Counted from the first letter of the stretch, positions 49,577 to 57,494 are shown. The stretch is 58,181 bases of DNA from Halalkalirubrum salinum (GCF_005543295.1 NZ_SRSG01000037.1:14754-72934), one strand, 5' to 3'. Translations and numbers: made by a program. Notes: a model not told the origin generated them from the letters alone.

Positions 49577-50713
49577 TCAAACCCCGAGTGTCGCTCTCAG
49601 GAAGTCTCGTGTCCCTGGCCCGAGTCCAACAGCGAGCACCGCGATGAGAAGCACCCACGAGTATCGGGGGCTCTCTTCGAACATCTCGGGGTTGAACAGC
49701 CAGACGACGAACACCGCGGCACCGATCTTGACGAACAAAAACGGCCACGCAGTGCCGATCGCCGCTGACATCGACGCAGGCTGGATGGCTCCGGTGATGT
49801 CGATGATCGCTGAATTGACGACGTGTTTCGGTGAGTAGCTCGGAATCCCGAGCGGCCCTGACCAATCAAGGCTCAACACGTTCGCAATGCCGTCGACCGT
49901 GTGGCCCCACACGATGAGTGCACCCGCCAAGCCGGTCCCTGCGTGGATCTCCGGCATCGACGCGCGGGTACCGTACCAGACGATCGCTGTCAACACTGTC
50001 GCGCCGCCGAGCGTGATTGTTGGAACCGCCCACCGAACAGAGATGACCGTCGTCGTCGCAGCCACGTACGCGTAGTAGACAAGCGTTGTCGCGAACGCGA
50101 TCGCGCCGATCGACGCGAGGACGTACTCGTAGCGATCGACGAGCCCACGGCGCTGTGCGCCGACCGCGAGTAACAGCCCTGTGACGGCAATGAAGAAGAC
50201 GGTGAAGTAGATGAACGGACTGATCAACAGTGCACTCAGGGGGAACGGCAGCGCCGCAGATGCGCCGCCGCCGAGGGCGATCCCAACGTCTTCGACCGTC
50301 CGGAGCGATCCGCCGAACAACATGAACGGAAACAGCGCGAAAAACAGCCCGCTGTCACGGCCAACGTCCAGCCGCCGGACGAGGAACACGACACCGGCCA
50401 ACATCAACACGAGGATCAGCGCGTAGCTGAGCGTCGATACCGTGGTGTACCCCGGTTGGGCAACGATTCCTGACGCGGCCGAACAATCGGCCGCCGAGTA
50501 GTACAGCGAGGTCTCTCCGCCGGCCCGAACCGCACACGAGGCACCCTCACCGTCGGCGACGACAGGCCCCCAGAAGTACCGCCAGATGAACCCGTCGTAC
50601 ACTGTGCGCGGGAACAACAGCGAACCACCGACGAGTGCCACCGCGAGCAGCGCTACGACAGTGCCCCACGCGGTCTCGGGGTCAGCGAACCGGCCATCAG
50701 AAACTGCAGCCAT
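49577..50713 (-). CDS. DUF63 membrane protein
   Basis: A 378-residue protein with about nine membrane segments. DUF63 marks are FIWRYFWGPVVADGEGA, LSYALILVLMLAGVVFLVRR, FMLFGGSLRTVEDV (the characteristic loop) and AHVVDG-like GHTVDGIANVLSL, then YSPKHVVNSAIIDIT. The family is archaeal and of unknown function, possibly a membrane enzyme. Normal length. Confidence 0.93.
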   Translation of the reverse strand: MAAVSDGRFADPETAWGTVVALLAVALVGGSLLFPRTVYDGFIWRYFWGPVVADGEGASCAVRAGGETSLYYSAADCSAASGIVAQPGYTTVSTLSYALILVLMLAGVVFLVRRLDVGRDSGLFFALFPFMLFGGSLRTVEDVGIALGGGASAALPFPLSALLISPFIYFTVFFIAVTGLLLAVGAQRRGLVDRYEYVLASIGAIAFATTLVYYAYVAATTTVISVRWAVPTITLGGATVLTAIVWYGTRASMPEIHAGTGLAGALIVWGHTVDGIANVLSLDWSGPLGIPSYSPKHVVNSAIIDITGAIQPASMSAAIGTAWPFLFVKIGAAVFVVWLFNPEMFEESPRYSWVLLIAVLAVGLGPGTRDFLRATLGV

Positions 50714-50782
50714 ACCAGTACACGGGCAGACGATCCTGTTGAGCGTTGCGGTCGATCGCGCTCACCGTACACAGCCCGTCGA

Positions 50783-51232
50783 CTACACCGGAGGCCCTGG
50801 CGTTTCGTAGTCGGTACCGAGGATGATCATCGTCTGCGATCGCGAGAAGCCATCCATAGCGGCGACGTTGTCGAACATGAGTTCTCGGAGTCCGTCTGTG
50901 TCTTTAGCGAATACCCGCAGGATGACGTCCCATTCGCCGGTCGTGAGGTGGATTTCCTCGACGCCGTCGATCTCTCGGAGCCGCGAAAGGGCATCTTCCT
51001 CGCGGCCCTGTTCGACGCGCAGCCCGACGAGCGCCGAGACGCCGTAGCCGACGGCCTTCGGATCGATGTCGGCGTGGTACCCACGGATCACACCAGCGTC
51101 CTCGAGGCGACTAACGCGGTCGTGGACGGTGGCGCTCGACATCTCGATCCGCCGTGCGATCTCGCTGAACGGGGTTCGAGCATCCGCTGAGAGAATGCGG
51201 AGGATGGCCCGATCGGTCTCGTCAAGCTCCAT
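50783..51232 (-). CDS. Lrp/AsnC-family transcriptional regulator
   Basis: A 149-residue Lrp: MELDETDRAILRILSADART then the HTH PFSEIARRIEMSSATVHDRVSR, an RAM/AsnC domain GVSALVGLRVEQGREEDALS and IHLTTGEWDVILRVFAKDT. Amino-acid sensing is the usual role. ATG at 51232 matches the family start; the frame to 51667 is shadow. Targets unknown. Not closely similar in detail to the cassette-borne Lrp-like protein at 21570-22058, which has a shorter, different ligand domain. Confidence 0.92.
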   Translation of the reverse strand: MELDETDRAILRILSADARTPFSEIARRIEMSSATVHDRVSRLEDAGVIRGYHADIDPKAVGYGVSALVGLRVEQGREEDALSRLREIDGVEEIHLTTGEWDVILRVFAKDTDGLRELMFDNVAAMDGFSRSQTMIILGTDYETPGPPV

Positions 51233-51324
51233 ACCCACACTACGTGTGCAGCGGCCTTTTCCGTTGCGGCCGCTGGATAGAGAACACGTCCGGTTGCAAC
51301 TGATCGACAAGGCGACAGCCGACA

Positions 51325-52128
51325 CTACTTTAGCGAGTCCGGATCGATCGCCCGCGCGGCCGCCAATACGTCGTCGTGGACCTCGCCGTTCGAAGCGACG
51401 AGGCCGATCGAGTCGTGTCGCCAGCGATCGCCGTTGAGGTCGGTAACCCTTCCACCAGCTTGTCGGATGAGGTACACGCCGGCGACGGTATCCCAAGGGT
51501 GGGCGTCGAGGTTCGTGATGACACCGTCGAGTGAGCCGTCTGCGACCATCGACAGCGACGCCTGTGCGCTTCCGTAGCGCTTGAGATCGCCAAATCGGGT
51601 GACAATCGCCCGGCCGGCGTTCGCGTACGCCTCTCTGTCGTCGAAATCCCACCACATCGTTGGACACACGCTACACGCTTCGGGATCCGATTCGGTCGAC
51701 ACCGTGATCGGGTCACCGTTTCGGTACGCGCCGGTCTCGTCGGCTGTGTAGGTGTCGCCGATTGCCGGGAGGACGTTCGCGGCGGCGATCGGTTCACCGT
51801 CGTCGACCGTAGCGACAGACGTCGCCCAGATTCGGGCGTTATGGACGTAGTTGTTCGTGCCGTCGATCGGGTCGACGATCCAAGACGGCCCTGTGTCGGG
51901 GACGGTTTTGCGTGCGTCGGCTTCCTCGCCGACAACGGCGTGGTCAGGATAGTGTTCGGTTATCGTCTCGATCACGCGGCGCTGGGCGTCTCGATCGGCA
52001 GCGGTAACGACGTCGGTTTTGTTCGTTTTCGTCTCGACGTGAATTCCGGTCCGAAATCGATCGAACGCGAGTTCGGCACCGGCGATGGCAGCCGAAAGTG
52101 CGACGCTGGCGCGATCGTCTTCGTTCAT
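51325..52128 (-). CDS. Inositol-monophosphatase-family phosphatase
   Basis: A 267-residue member of the IMPase/FBPase/CysQ family, metal-dependent and lithium-sensitive in general. The motifs are VVGEEADARKT (GEE), SWIVDPIDGTNNYVH (DPIDGT) and NLDAHPWDTVAGVYLIRQAG (WD). Possible substrates are inositol phosphate, fructose bisphosphate or PAP; sequence alone cannot decide. ATG at 52128 (MNEDD) is preferred; a GTG at 52134 is possible. Divergent from the next small gene. Confidence 0.93.
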   Translation of the reverse strand: MNEDDRASVALSAAIAGAELAFDRFRTGIHVETKTNKTDVVTAADRDAQRRVIETITEHYPDHAVVGEEADARKTVPDTGPSWIVDPIDGTNNYVHNARIWATSVATVDDGEPIAAANVLPAIGDTYTADETGAYRNGDPITVSTESDPEACSVCPTMWWDFDDREAYANAGRAIVTRFGDLKRYGSAQASLSMVADGSLDGVITNLDAHPWDTVAGVYLIRQAGGRVTDLNGDRWRHDSIGLVASNGEVHDDVLAAARAIDPDSLK

Positions 52129-52241
52129 ACCCACTCTCGTTGACTCGAACGCCTATATACACCGATTTCGATCGACGCCACTACGGCCCGGAGTTGAGTG
52201 AGGGCCAGACCTTTTTTGTTCGTTCGCAGCCACGGCTATCT

Positions 52242-52514
52242 GTGTCCGCAGAGGTTCCGGAGGACGTTCGATCGACGCTTATGCAACTGTCCACCGAGGC
52301 CGCCGAACGGGCCCGCGACGGCAACCGCGAGCCAGTTTTGCGGATCCTCGGGACGATCGAAACAGTTGCACAAAACAAGCTCCCTGTCGGCGACCTTCAA
52401 GATCGACTTCTCCACGGCTGTGCAGCCGTCAGACAGGTGGCCGGCCACGAACCGCTCGTCGCCGCCGAATATCTCGACTCGATGGCTGCAATTCTTGCAA
52501 CATCCAACGAGTAA
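52242..52514 (+). CDS. Small haloarchaeal protein (DUF8101-like)
   Basis: About 90 residues from a GTG start: AEVPEDVRSTLMQLSTEAAE, ARDGNREPVLRILGTIETVA, NKLPVGDLQDRLLHGCAAVR and VAAEYLDSMAAILATSNE. All-helical, with a conserved HGC segment. An ATG at 52098 lies in the divergent promoter region and overlaps the IMPase gene start, so GTG at 52242 is used. Family from memory; function unknown. Confidence 0.62.
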   Translation: MSAEVPEDVRSTLMQLSTEAAERARDGNREPVLRILGTIETVAQNKLPVGDLQDRLLHGCAAVRQVAGHEPLVAAEYLDSMAAILATSNE

Positions 52515-52570
52515 TTTACTCAATTTCGAGTCGGAGTAAATACTTATATCATGCCCGCATATACTCGAAT

Positions 52571-52834
52571 ATGCACCCCGAGGAAGCGGTCAAACAGCTC
52601 CGATACGTGATCGATGCAAGTATCGATGAAGAGGGCAACCGAACGGCACCCATGTACGGACAGACGTTCGAACGCGTCGCTACGGAGGGTACAGGTCAGG
52701 ATGTCACAGTACTGGCCGATCGAATTGGTCAAGCGGTTCGTGCGGGCGATCGACCGCTTCCACAGGAAGCGAACCGTCTCGCCGAGGATATCCTCTCAAC
52801 ACGGCGGCTGACCGACGGCGGCGTCGACGAATAA
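52571..52834 (+). CDS. Small conserved acidic protein, unknown function
   Basis: An 87-residue soluble protein: MHPEEAVKQLRYVIDASIDE, EGNRTAPMYGQTFERVATEG and RAGDRPLPQEANRLAEDILS. Helical with an acidic end. Follows the previous small gene by 56 bp on the same strand and could share its transcript. No family recognised. Confidence 0.66.
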   Translation: MHPEEAVKQLRYVIDASIDEEGNRTAPMYGQTFERVATEGTGQDVTVLADRIGQAVRAGDRPLPQEANRLAEDILSTRRLTDGGVDE

Positions 52835-52847
52835 CCCCCCAACCCGT

Positions 52848-52854
52848 TTTTATT
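52848..52854 (+). promoter_or_regulatory. TATA-like box for the DUF2237 gene
   Basis: TTTTATT lies 23-29 bp upstream of the ATG at 52877, the spacing for a leaderless archaeal message; this supports the longer start of that gene. Confidence 0.4.
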
Positions 52855-52876
52855 GTTCTCTTTTCGACGAAGACGT

Positions 52877-53317
52877 ATGCGTATGCAGTCCAAACCATCA
52901 CATATGAGCCACGACGATCGCCACTCTGCGGATGAGATAGATTCCGATCGAGAGCCCAACGTCTTCGGCGACCCGCTCAAGCCGTGCAGCGTCTCGCCCG
53001 AGACGGGTTATTTACGAGACGGCAACTGTCGGCACATCCCGCGGGATCCTGGCCGCCACGAGATCTGTGCGGTCATGTCCCAGGAGTTTCTCGAGTACAG
53101 TCGCAGACAGGGCAATGACCTGATCACACCGCGCCCAGAACTGGAGTTCCCAGGGTTGCATCCCGGCGATCGGTGGTGCGTGTGTGTTCCACGCTGGCTC
53201 GAAGCCGAGGCTGCTGGTTTTGCGCCCCCGGTCGTGCTTGCAGGGACTGCGGAGGCGGTTCTCGGGGAGGTATCGATGAACATGCTTCGAGAGTATGCAC
53301 ACGACAGTGACGACTGA
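52877..53317 (+). CDS. DUF2237-family protein
   Basis: About 146 residues. The family core is clear: NVFGDPLKPCSVSPETGYLR, DGNCRHIPRDPGRHEICAVM, SQEFLEYSRRQGNDLITPRP and GLHPGDRWCVCVPRWLEAEA. Four conserved Cys suggest a metal site or disulfides. ATG at 52877 or 52904 is possible; the TATA-like box favours 52877. Function not established in any organism known to me. Confidence 0.9.
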   Translation: MRMQSKPSHMSHDDRHSADEIDSDREPNVFGDPLKPCSVSPETGYLRDGNCRHIPRDPGRHEICAVMSQEFLEYSRRQGNDLITPRPELEFPGLHPGDRWCVCVPRWLEAEAAGFAPPVVLAGTAEAVLGEVSMNMLREYAHDSDD

Positions 53318-53421
53318 TTCATTACGCTAACAGCGGGTGGCAACCGTGCATGAAACCGGACAGTTAGCCGCCAGATGTTACGACACCCCACATATTTCCG
53401 ATGACACATCGTGGGTAGCGC

Positions 53422-54558
53422 ATGGCACAGATTTCTGCAACCGATCAAGACCAGCTCAGAGCCGAGTTCGATCGCCAGCTGGCGGTTGGATTACATCACG
53501 GTGCACAACTGGCAGTGTACGTCAACGGCGAACTCGTGGTTGATTTCGCCGGCGGAACAACGGGCCCGGAAGGGGGAGAAACAACACCAGACACCCGACA
53601 TCTCCTGTTTTCGTGTACGAAACCATTCGTGGGCGTGGGGCTGCACCAACTCGTTGAAGATGGGGAGGCAGCGTACGACGATCGCGTGGTCGCCCACTGG
53701 CCGGAGTTCGCGGACGCCGGCACAGAAAAATCGGACATCACGATACGACACGTACTCAGCCACACGGCGGGGATCCCGTACGGAGCGTTCGACGACCAAG
53801 CCGAAAAGTGGGGAGACTGGGACGCCGTTGTCACGGCGATGGAAGAGATCGATCCGGTGTTCACACCGGGCGAACAGCCAGCGTACCACACGCTCAATTA
53901 CGGTTGGCTCGTGGGTGAGCTTATCCGCCGGATTAGCGGACAGCCTGTCGACGAGTACGTCAAATCGAACGTATTTGATCCGCTGAAGATGGAGCACTCT
54001 GCGATCGGATTAGCTGAGGACGAACCAGACGATGTGGCGACACTCGCTGGGTTCGAGCTGTTCGATCGATGTCGTGAACCCGGCGAGGGACTTGGCATGC
54101 CAGCCGCGGAGTCAGCAGCGGCATTTAATCAGGACGCGGTTCGGCGGGCAGTCATCCCGGCCGCCAACGGCATCGGAACCGCTCGGGATATGGCCCGATT
54201 CTACGGCTGTATGGCAAACGGCGGTCAGCTTGCTGGGATCCGGCTTCTCAGCGAGGAAACGATCGCTGAAGCGACCCAAACGCACGCGGAAACAGACAAA
54301 GATGGGACGCTGGGACGGCCAGCGCGGTATGGACTGGGATTCTGGACCGGTGGGTTGGCCAACGATATGTTCGGATCACTGAGTCGGGAACGGATGTTCG
54401 GCCACGCTGGGCTGGGGAGTATTTTCGGCTGGGGCGATCCAGAGCTGAACGTTGGGTTTGCCTACGTAACAAATGGTATCCGTGAGGAGTCGTGGGAACA
54501 CGCGGCCCGGGTGAGCGGGCTATCTGATGCCGTCCGGTTAGCGCTTCTGGACTACTGA
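53422..54558 (+). CDS. Beta-lactamase-fold serine hydrolase/esterase
   Basis: A 378-residue EstB/class-C beta-lactamase-like protein. The catalytic Ser-Lys pair is in HLLFSCTKPFVGVGLHQLVE (SxxK), the Tyr motif is AYHTLNYGWLVGELIRR (YxN) and the C-terminal FGHAGLGSIFGWGDPELNVG fits the HxG box. Acts on esters or small peptides; true lactamase activity is unlikely in archaea. No signal peptide, so cytoplasmic. Confidence 0.9.
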   Translation: MAQISATDQDQLRAEFDRQLAVGLHHGAQLAVYVNGELVVDFAGGTTGPEGGETTPDTRHLLFSCTKPFVGVGLHQLVEDGEAAYDDRVVAHWPEFADAGTEKSDITIRHVLSHTAGIPYGAFDDQAEKWGDWDAVVTAMEEIDPVFTPGEQPAYHTLNYGWLVGELIRRISGQPVDEYVKSNVFDPLKMEHSAIGLAEDEPDDVATLAGFELFDRCREPGEGLGMPAAESAAAFNQDAVRRAVIPAANGIGTARDMARFYGCMANGGQLAGIRLLSEETIAEATQTHAETDKDGTLGRPARYGLGFWTGGLANDMFGSLSRERMFGHAGLGSIFGWGDPELNVGFAYVTNGIREESWEHAARVSGLSDAVRLALLDY

Positions 54559-54614
54559 GCGGCACTGATGCACGTTGGAGAGGTCATCGTTTCGCTTTGT
54601 TGGATTGTGAAAGC

Positions 54615-54621
54615 TTTATAT
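54615..54621 (+). promoter_or_regulatory. TATA-like box of tRNA-Leu
   Basis: TTTATAT lies 52-58 bp upstream of the mature tRNA-Leu end, which would give a 5' leader of about 30 nt to be removed by RNase P. Confidence 0.45.
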
Positions 54622-54672
54622 CTGACAGACCGGATACGTGCAGTACGGGACGCCGGGGTCCCAAGCATGCGT

Positions 54673-54756
54673 GCGAGGGTAGCCAAGCCCGGAAACGGCG
54701 GCGGACTCAAGATCCGCTCCTGTAGAGGTCCGTGGGTTCAAATCCCTCCCCTCGCA
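54673..54756 (+). tRNA. tRNA-Leu (CAA)
   Basis: Acceptor stem GCGAGGG pairs with CCCTCGC; discriminator A at 54756. The anticodon arm is GCGGA-CTCAAGA-TCCGC, giving anticodon CAA. A long variable arm (CTCCTGTAGAGG region) marks it as class II leucine. The T arm GTGGG/CCCTC contains one T-T mismatch. Length 84 nt without CCA. Its 3' end is repeated twice downstream. Confidence 0.9.
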
Positions 54757-54796
54757 TGAGTGCGCGCGAAAGCGCGCTACGAATGCACAACAGGGA

Positions 54797-54835
54797 GAAT
54801 TTGAATCAGGGAGCAGGACGTGGTGCTACGCACCA
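54797..54835 (+). other. Inverted T-arm-like sequence and hairpin
   Basis: GGGAGAATTTGAATCAGGGAG read on the opposite strand contains GATTCAAATTC, like the T arm of tRNA-Leu (GGTTCAAATCC), in inverted orientation. It is followed by the hairpin GTGGTGC-TAC-GCACCAC (54820-54836 or so). No tRNA can be built from it; probably a rearrangement trace. Confidence 0.35.
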
Positions 54836-54880
54836 CGCTTGCGAACGGGTGCTTTGCACCCGTGAATGCGCCAGCACGAC

Positions 54881-54966
54881 CGTGGTTCAAATCCCTCCCC
54901 TCGCATCGCCGGGGTTCATCCCCGTGATGCGGAAGACGCTCTCGGAGCGCTCTTCCCTCGCAAAAT
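54881..54966 (+). repeat. tRNA-Leu tail repeat B with downstream hairpins
   Basis: CGTGGTTCAAATCCCTCCCC then TCGCA (54881-54905) repeats the last 25 bases of tRNA-Leu with one base missing. It is followed by a 60-bp module containing the hairpins CGGGG-TTCAT-CCCCG and GACGCTC-TCG-GAGCG, ending CCTCGCAAAAT. The same tail plus module recurs 256 bp later (repeat C). Confidence 0.8.
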
Positions 54967-54994
54967 CTCACACCCAAATCACCTTTAGCCGCTG

Positions 54995-55161
54995 GTACAG
55001 CCAAGCCTAGCCTCAAAAAGGCGGCGGACGCAAGATCCGTTCCTGTAGAGTTCTCGTGAGCGAGCACCGCGAGCGATCGAGAGCACGCGAGTCGCAGCCG
55101 GCGAGTGAAACGAGCCGGAGCGTCTCGCGGTGGTCCGTGGATTCAAATCCCTCCCCTCGCA
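54995..55161 (+). pseudogene. tRNA-Leu-like pseudogene with an 82-nt insertion
   Basis: GCGGCGGACGCAAGATCCGT at 55021-55040 copies the tRNA-Leu anticodon arm (loop CGCAAGA, so U33 is replaced by G); TCCTGTAGAG continues the variable arm to 55050. Then come 82 extra bases, and GTCCGTGGATTCAAATCCCT from 55133 resumes at the exact next tRNA position and runs to the acceptor end at 55161. The D arm has extra bases and the 5' acceptor (GCGAGGG) is gone. Not functional. Confidence 0.78.
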
Positions 55162-55221
55162 TCGCCGGGGTCCAGCCCCGTGATGCGGAAGACGCTCTCG
55201 GAGCGCTCTTTCCTCGCAAAA
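55132..55221 (+). repeat. tRNA-Leu tail repeat C with downstream module
   Basis: GGTCCGTGGATTCAAATCCC up to TCGCA at 55161 repeats the tRNA-Leu 3' part; 55162-55221 matches the module after repeat B (CGGGG-TCCAG-CCCCG hairpin, GACGCTC-TCG-GAGCG hairpin, CCTCGCAAAAT) with few changes. Distance B to C is 256 bp. Confidence 0.8.
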
Positions 55222-55265
55222 TTCCTTCAGGAACCGACTACCGATCGCCGAGCGCAGCGACTACC

Positions 55266-55538
55266 TCACAGTGGCGGACGCTTACTTCGACTTGTCTGAC
55301 TCCGAGAGCCGTCGCGGTTCCCGGTCGTGCCGGTCGCATTGCGACCGAGAAGGAGATACAACACGATCCCGAGGATCGGCGCGAGGAAGACGACGACTGC
55401 CCAGAGGAACGCAGGGTGGTCACTGTTCTTTTCGGCATCGAGCCACGTCCAGACGACGAGCCCGAGCGCGACGACCATCATCAACACAAAGACAATAAAT
55501 AGCGGAGCTGCTGACTGGAGGGGGACTGTCGGGGACAT
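55266..55538 (-). CDS. PLDc N-terminal-type membrane protein
   Basis: A 90-residue protein with two membrane segments, LFIVFVLMMVVALGLVVWTW and FLWAVVVFLAPILGIVLYLL, the second followed by LLGRN. This is the small phospholipase-D N-terminal helical hairpin domain as a free-standing protein, common in haloarchaea. The C-terminus is Arg/Ser-rich. Function unknown. Confidence 0.82.
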   Translation of the reverse strand: MSPTVPLQSAAPLFIVFVLMMVVALGLVVWTWLDAEKNSDHPAFLWAVVVFLAPILGIVLYLLLGRNATGTTGNRDGSRSQTSRSKRPPL

Positions 55539-55610
55539 ACCGTCAACTACGATCGGGGTGAAAAAAGGCTTTGTGGGGCGTTTCAGTTCGAGATACTCGG
55601 TCAGAGATCT

Positions 55611-56168
55611 CTACTCAACATTCCGGATCGTTCTCGCCGGATTTCCCCCAACGACAGTCTCTGCGGGAACGTCGTCAGTCACAATCGCACCCGAGGCGAC
55701 GACCGCACCGTCGCCGATCGTCACACCCGGATTGAGCACCGCACGCCCGCCGATCCAGACATCGTCGCCGATCGTCACCGGCTCACCCGATTCCAGCCCT
55801 TCGGCGCGTTCGGCCCCTGAAATCGGATGCGTCGCGGTGTAGATGTGCACGCCCGGGCCGAGGAGGCAGCGATCGCCGACCTCGACGGGGCAGACGTCGA
55901 GGATCACACAATCAAAGTTCGCATAGAACTGCTCGCCGACACTGATGTTGTAGCCGTAGTCACATCGAAACGGCGGTTCGACGACTGCCTCGCCGGCAAT
56001 GGATCCGAACAACTCGCTCAGCAGCCGGTTTCGCTCCTCGGACTCGGCGATCGAGGTAGCGTTGTACGCCTCTGTCAGCTCTCGGGCCGCGCGGCGCTCA
56101 GCAACCAGTTCTGGATCGCTCGCATCGTACAGCTCGCCGGCAAGCATGTTCTGTTTCTCAGTGGGCAT
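55611..56168 (-). CDS. Sugar O-acetyltransferase (maltose/galactoside type)
   Basis: A 185-residue hexapeptide-repeat enzyme (left-handed beta helix) using acetyl-CoA. [20 protein letters not shown] at the start, [40 protein letters not shown] (catalytic His in TATHP), [20 protein letters not shown] and [20 protein letters not shown]. Length and motifs match the LacA/Maa family; the precise sugar is not predictable. Confidence 0.93.
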   Translation of the reverse strand: MPTEKQNMLAGELYDASDPELVAERRAARELTEAYNATSIAESEERNRLLSELFGSIAGEAVVEPPFRCDYGYNISVGEQFYANFDCVILDVCPVEVGDRCLLGPGVHIYTATHPISGAERAEGLESGEPVTIGDDVWIGGRAVLNPGVTIGDGAVVASGAIVTDDVPAETVVGGNPARTIRNVE

Positions 56169-56274
56169 ACGCCGGATCGATCGGCGGCGAGCAAAGGAAT
56201 TTCTTTCGCGTTGATCGAGGCCAACGGTCGCGGATCGACGACGGGCTCATTAGTTTCCTCACCGTACTCCATAC

Positions 56275-56889
56275 ATGGATCGATCGGATGTCCGCCGCGA
56301 GTGGGACCGAATCTCCGAGACGTACGCAGACAGACGGGATCCCAGCGGGTCAGACGCTGGTCTGATCGGGGCAGTACTCGAAACGATCGATGGAACACCG
56401 CTGGCGTTGGATGTTGGTTGCGGTGACGGCGCGCGGACGCTTGCGAACCTCCCCAGTGGGTCGATCGGGATCGACATCTCTCGGAGCGGACTGTCGCTCG
56501 CCGCGGAAACGGTTCCCAAGTCGCGACTGGTCGAAGGTGAAATGACAGCGCTTCCGATCGCCGACAACGCTGTCGATCTCATCACGGCGTATCATTCAGT
56601 GTTTCACGTCCCGCGCGCTGAGCATCCGGCGGTCTACCGGGAGTTTGCTCGCGTCCTCGTCGACGGCGGTCAAGTACTCATGACGCTGCCTGGTGGACGC
56701 TTTGAGACGGTCCGACGGGGATGGATGGGCGGGCGGATGCTCTTTTCAGCACCTGGCAAACAGACAACGCTCAATCAGCTCAAGGAGGCGGGGTTCGTCG
56801 ATATCCAGATCCGAACGGTCGACGATCCGCTCGGGAGTCAAAGCGAATTCGCGATCGCGAGGCTCGACGAGGCCGCGATCGCAGAGTAG
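56275..56889 (+). CDS. Class I SAM-dependent methyltransferase
   Basis: A 204-residue Rossmann-fold enzyme: ALDVGCGDGARTLANLPSGS (motif I), GIDISRSGLSLAAETV, GEMTALPIADNAVDLITAYH (motifs II-IV), EFARVLVDGGQVLMTLPGG. Substrate unknown, small-molecule type likely. A diverged partner is not in the window. ATG at 56275 is the only credible start. Confidence 0.92.
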   Translation: MDRSDVRREWDRISETYADRRDPSGSDAGLIGAVLETIDGTPLALDVGCGDGARTLANLPSGSIGIDISRSGLSLAAETVPKSRLVEGEMTALPIADNAVDLITAYHSVFHVPRAEHPAVYREFARVLVDGGQVLMTLPGGRFETVRRGWMGGRMLFSAPGKQTTLNQLKEAGFVDIQIRTVDDPLGSQSEFAIARLDEAAIAE

Positions 56890-56947
56890 CTGTCGAAGCT
56901 GCCGTAGTCATTTAAAAAACCGAACGCACTACGCGCGAGTGGAACGC

Positions 56948-57403
56948 CTACCGATCGTCTTCGTGTTCGTCGTGATCGTCGTGTCCGTCGTGGTCCTCGT
57001 GGCTGTCGTGTCCGTCGTGGTCCTCGTGGCTGTCGTGTCCGTCGTGGTCCTCGTGGCTGTCGTGTCCGTCGTGGTCCTCGTGGCTGTCGTGTCTGTCGTG
57101 GTCATCGTGGCCGTTGTGATCGGCTTCGTCATCGCCTTGGACCTCGATAATCGTCCCAGAAGACGCCGAATCGTGGGCTGTCGACGATCGGGACTTCTTT
57201 TCAGCGGTTGCATACCCGACGACGTAGCCGGCGGTACCCCAGACGAGTCCGCTGAGTGCCGCGCCTGCGGGGCCGCCTGCAGCCCCCAGTACCGATCCGG
57301 TGAAGCCGGCAGCTGTCGCGGTTCGGCGGGCGGCGTCGCGTGCATCGTCAGAATCCCGATCGTCAGAGTTGCATCCGGTCGGCATGCTATGTCTGTGTCC
57401 CAT
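56948..57403 (-). CDS. Gly-rich protein with His/Asp repeat tail
   Basis: About 151 residues. The first half has a Gly/Ala-rich glycine-zipper-like membrane stretch (TAAGFTGSVLGAAGGPAGAA, then LSGLVWGTAGYVVGYATA). After residue 100 come four near-perfect HDSHEDHDG repeats and a final HDDHDEHEDDR. The tail, with alternating His and Asp/Glu, should bind divalent metals such as Zn, Ni or Cu. An ATG at 57385 is an alternative. The 27-bp coding unit is perfectly repeated. Confidence 0.75.
   Translation of the reverse strand: MGHRHSMPTGCNSDDRDSDDARDAARRTATAAGFTGSVLGAAGGPAGAALSGLVWGTAGYVVGYATAEKKSRSSTAHDSASSGTIIEVQGDDEADHNGHDDHDRHDSHEDHDGHDSHEDHDGHDSHEDHDGHDSHEDHDGHDDHDEHEDDR
56985..57108 (-). repeat. 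27-bp coding tandem repeat, about four copies
   Basis: A 27-bp unit, on the plus strand GTGTCCGTCGTGGTCCTCGT plus GGCTGTC, repeats about four times with almost no change and encodes the nine-residue HDSHEDHDG. Near identity at the DNA level indicates recent expansion or homogenisation. Confidence 0.85.
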
Positions 57404-57494
57404 ACGTTTCGTTGGTGTTTGAACGACAAAATGCTTCTGTCGGTTCGAGTTGCAGATCCGATGGAGTTAGGCCGATCGGCCCGAACATAACGGT

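Noticed and set aside
53422-54558. True beta-lactamase
   Set aside because: The SxxK and YxN motifs occur in many esterases and peptidases; nothing supports lactam substrates.
54995-55161. Second functional tRNA-Leu with intron
   Set aside because: Acceptor 5' half absent, G at position 33, D arm altered; insert is in the variable arm, not a normal intron site.
56693-57490. Plus-strand frame with Val-rich repeats that look like membrane helices
   Set aside because: It is the complement of the HDSHEDHDG repeats and overlaps the methyltransferase gene; the GTC/GTG pattern makes false hydrophobicity.
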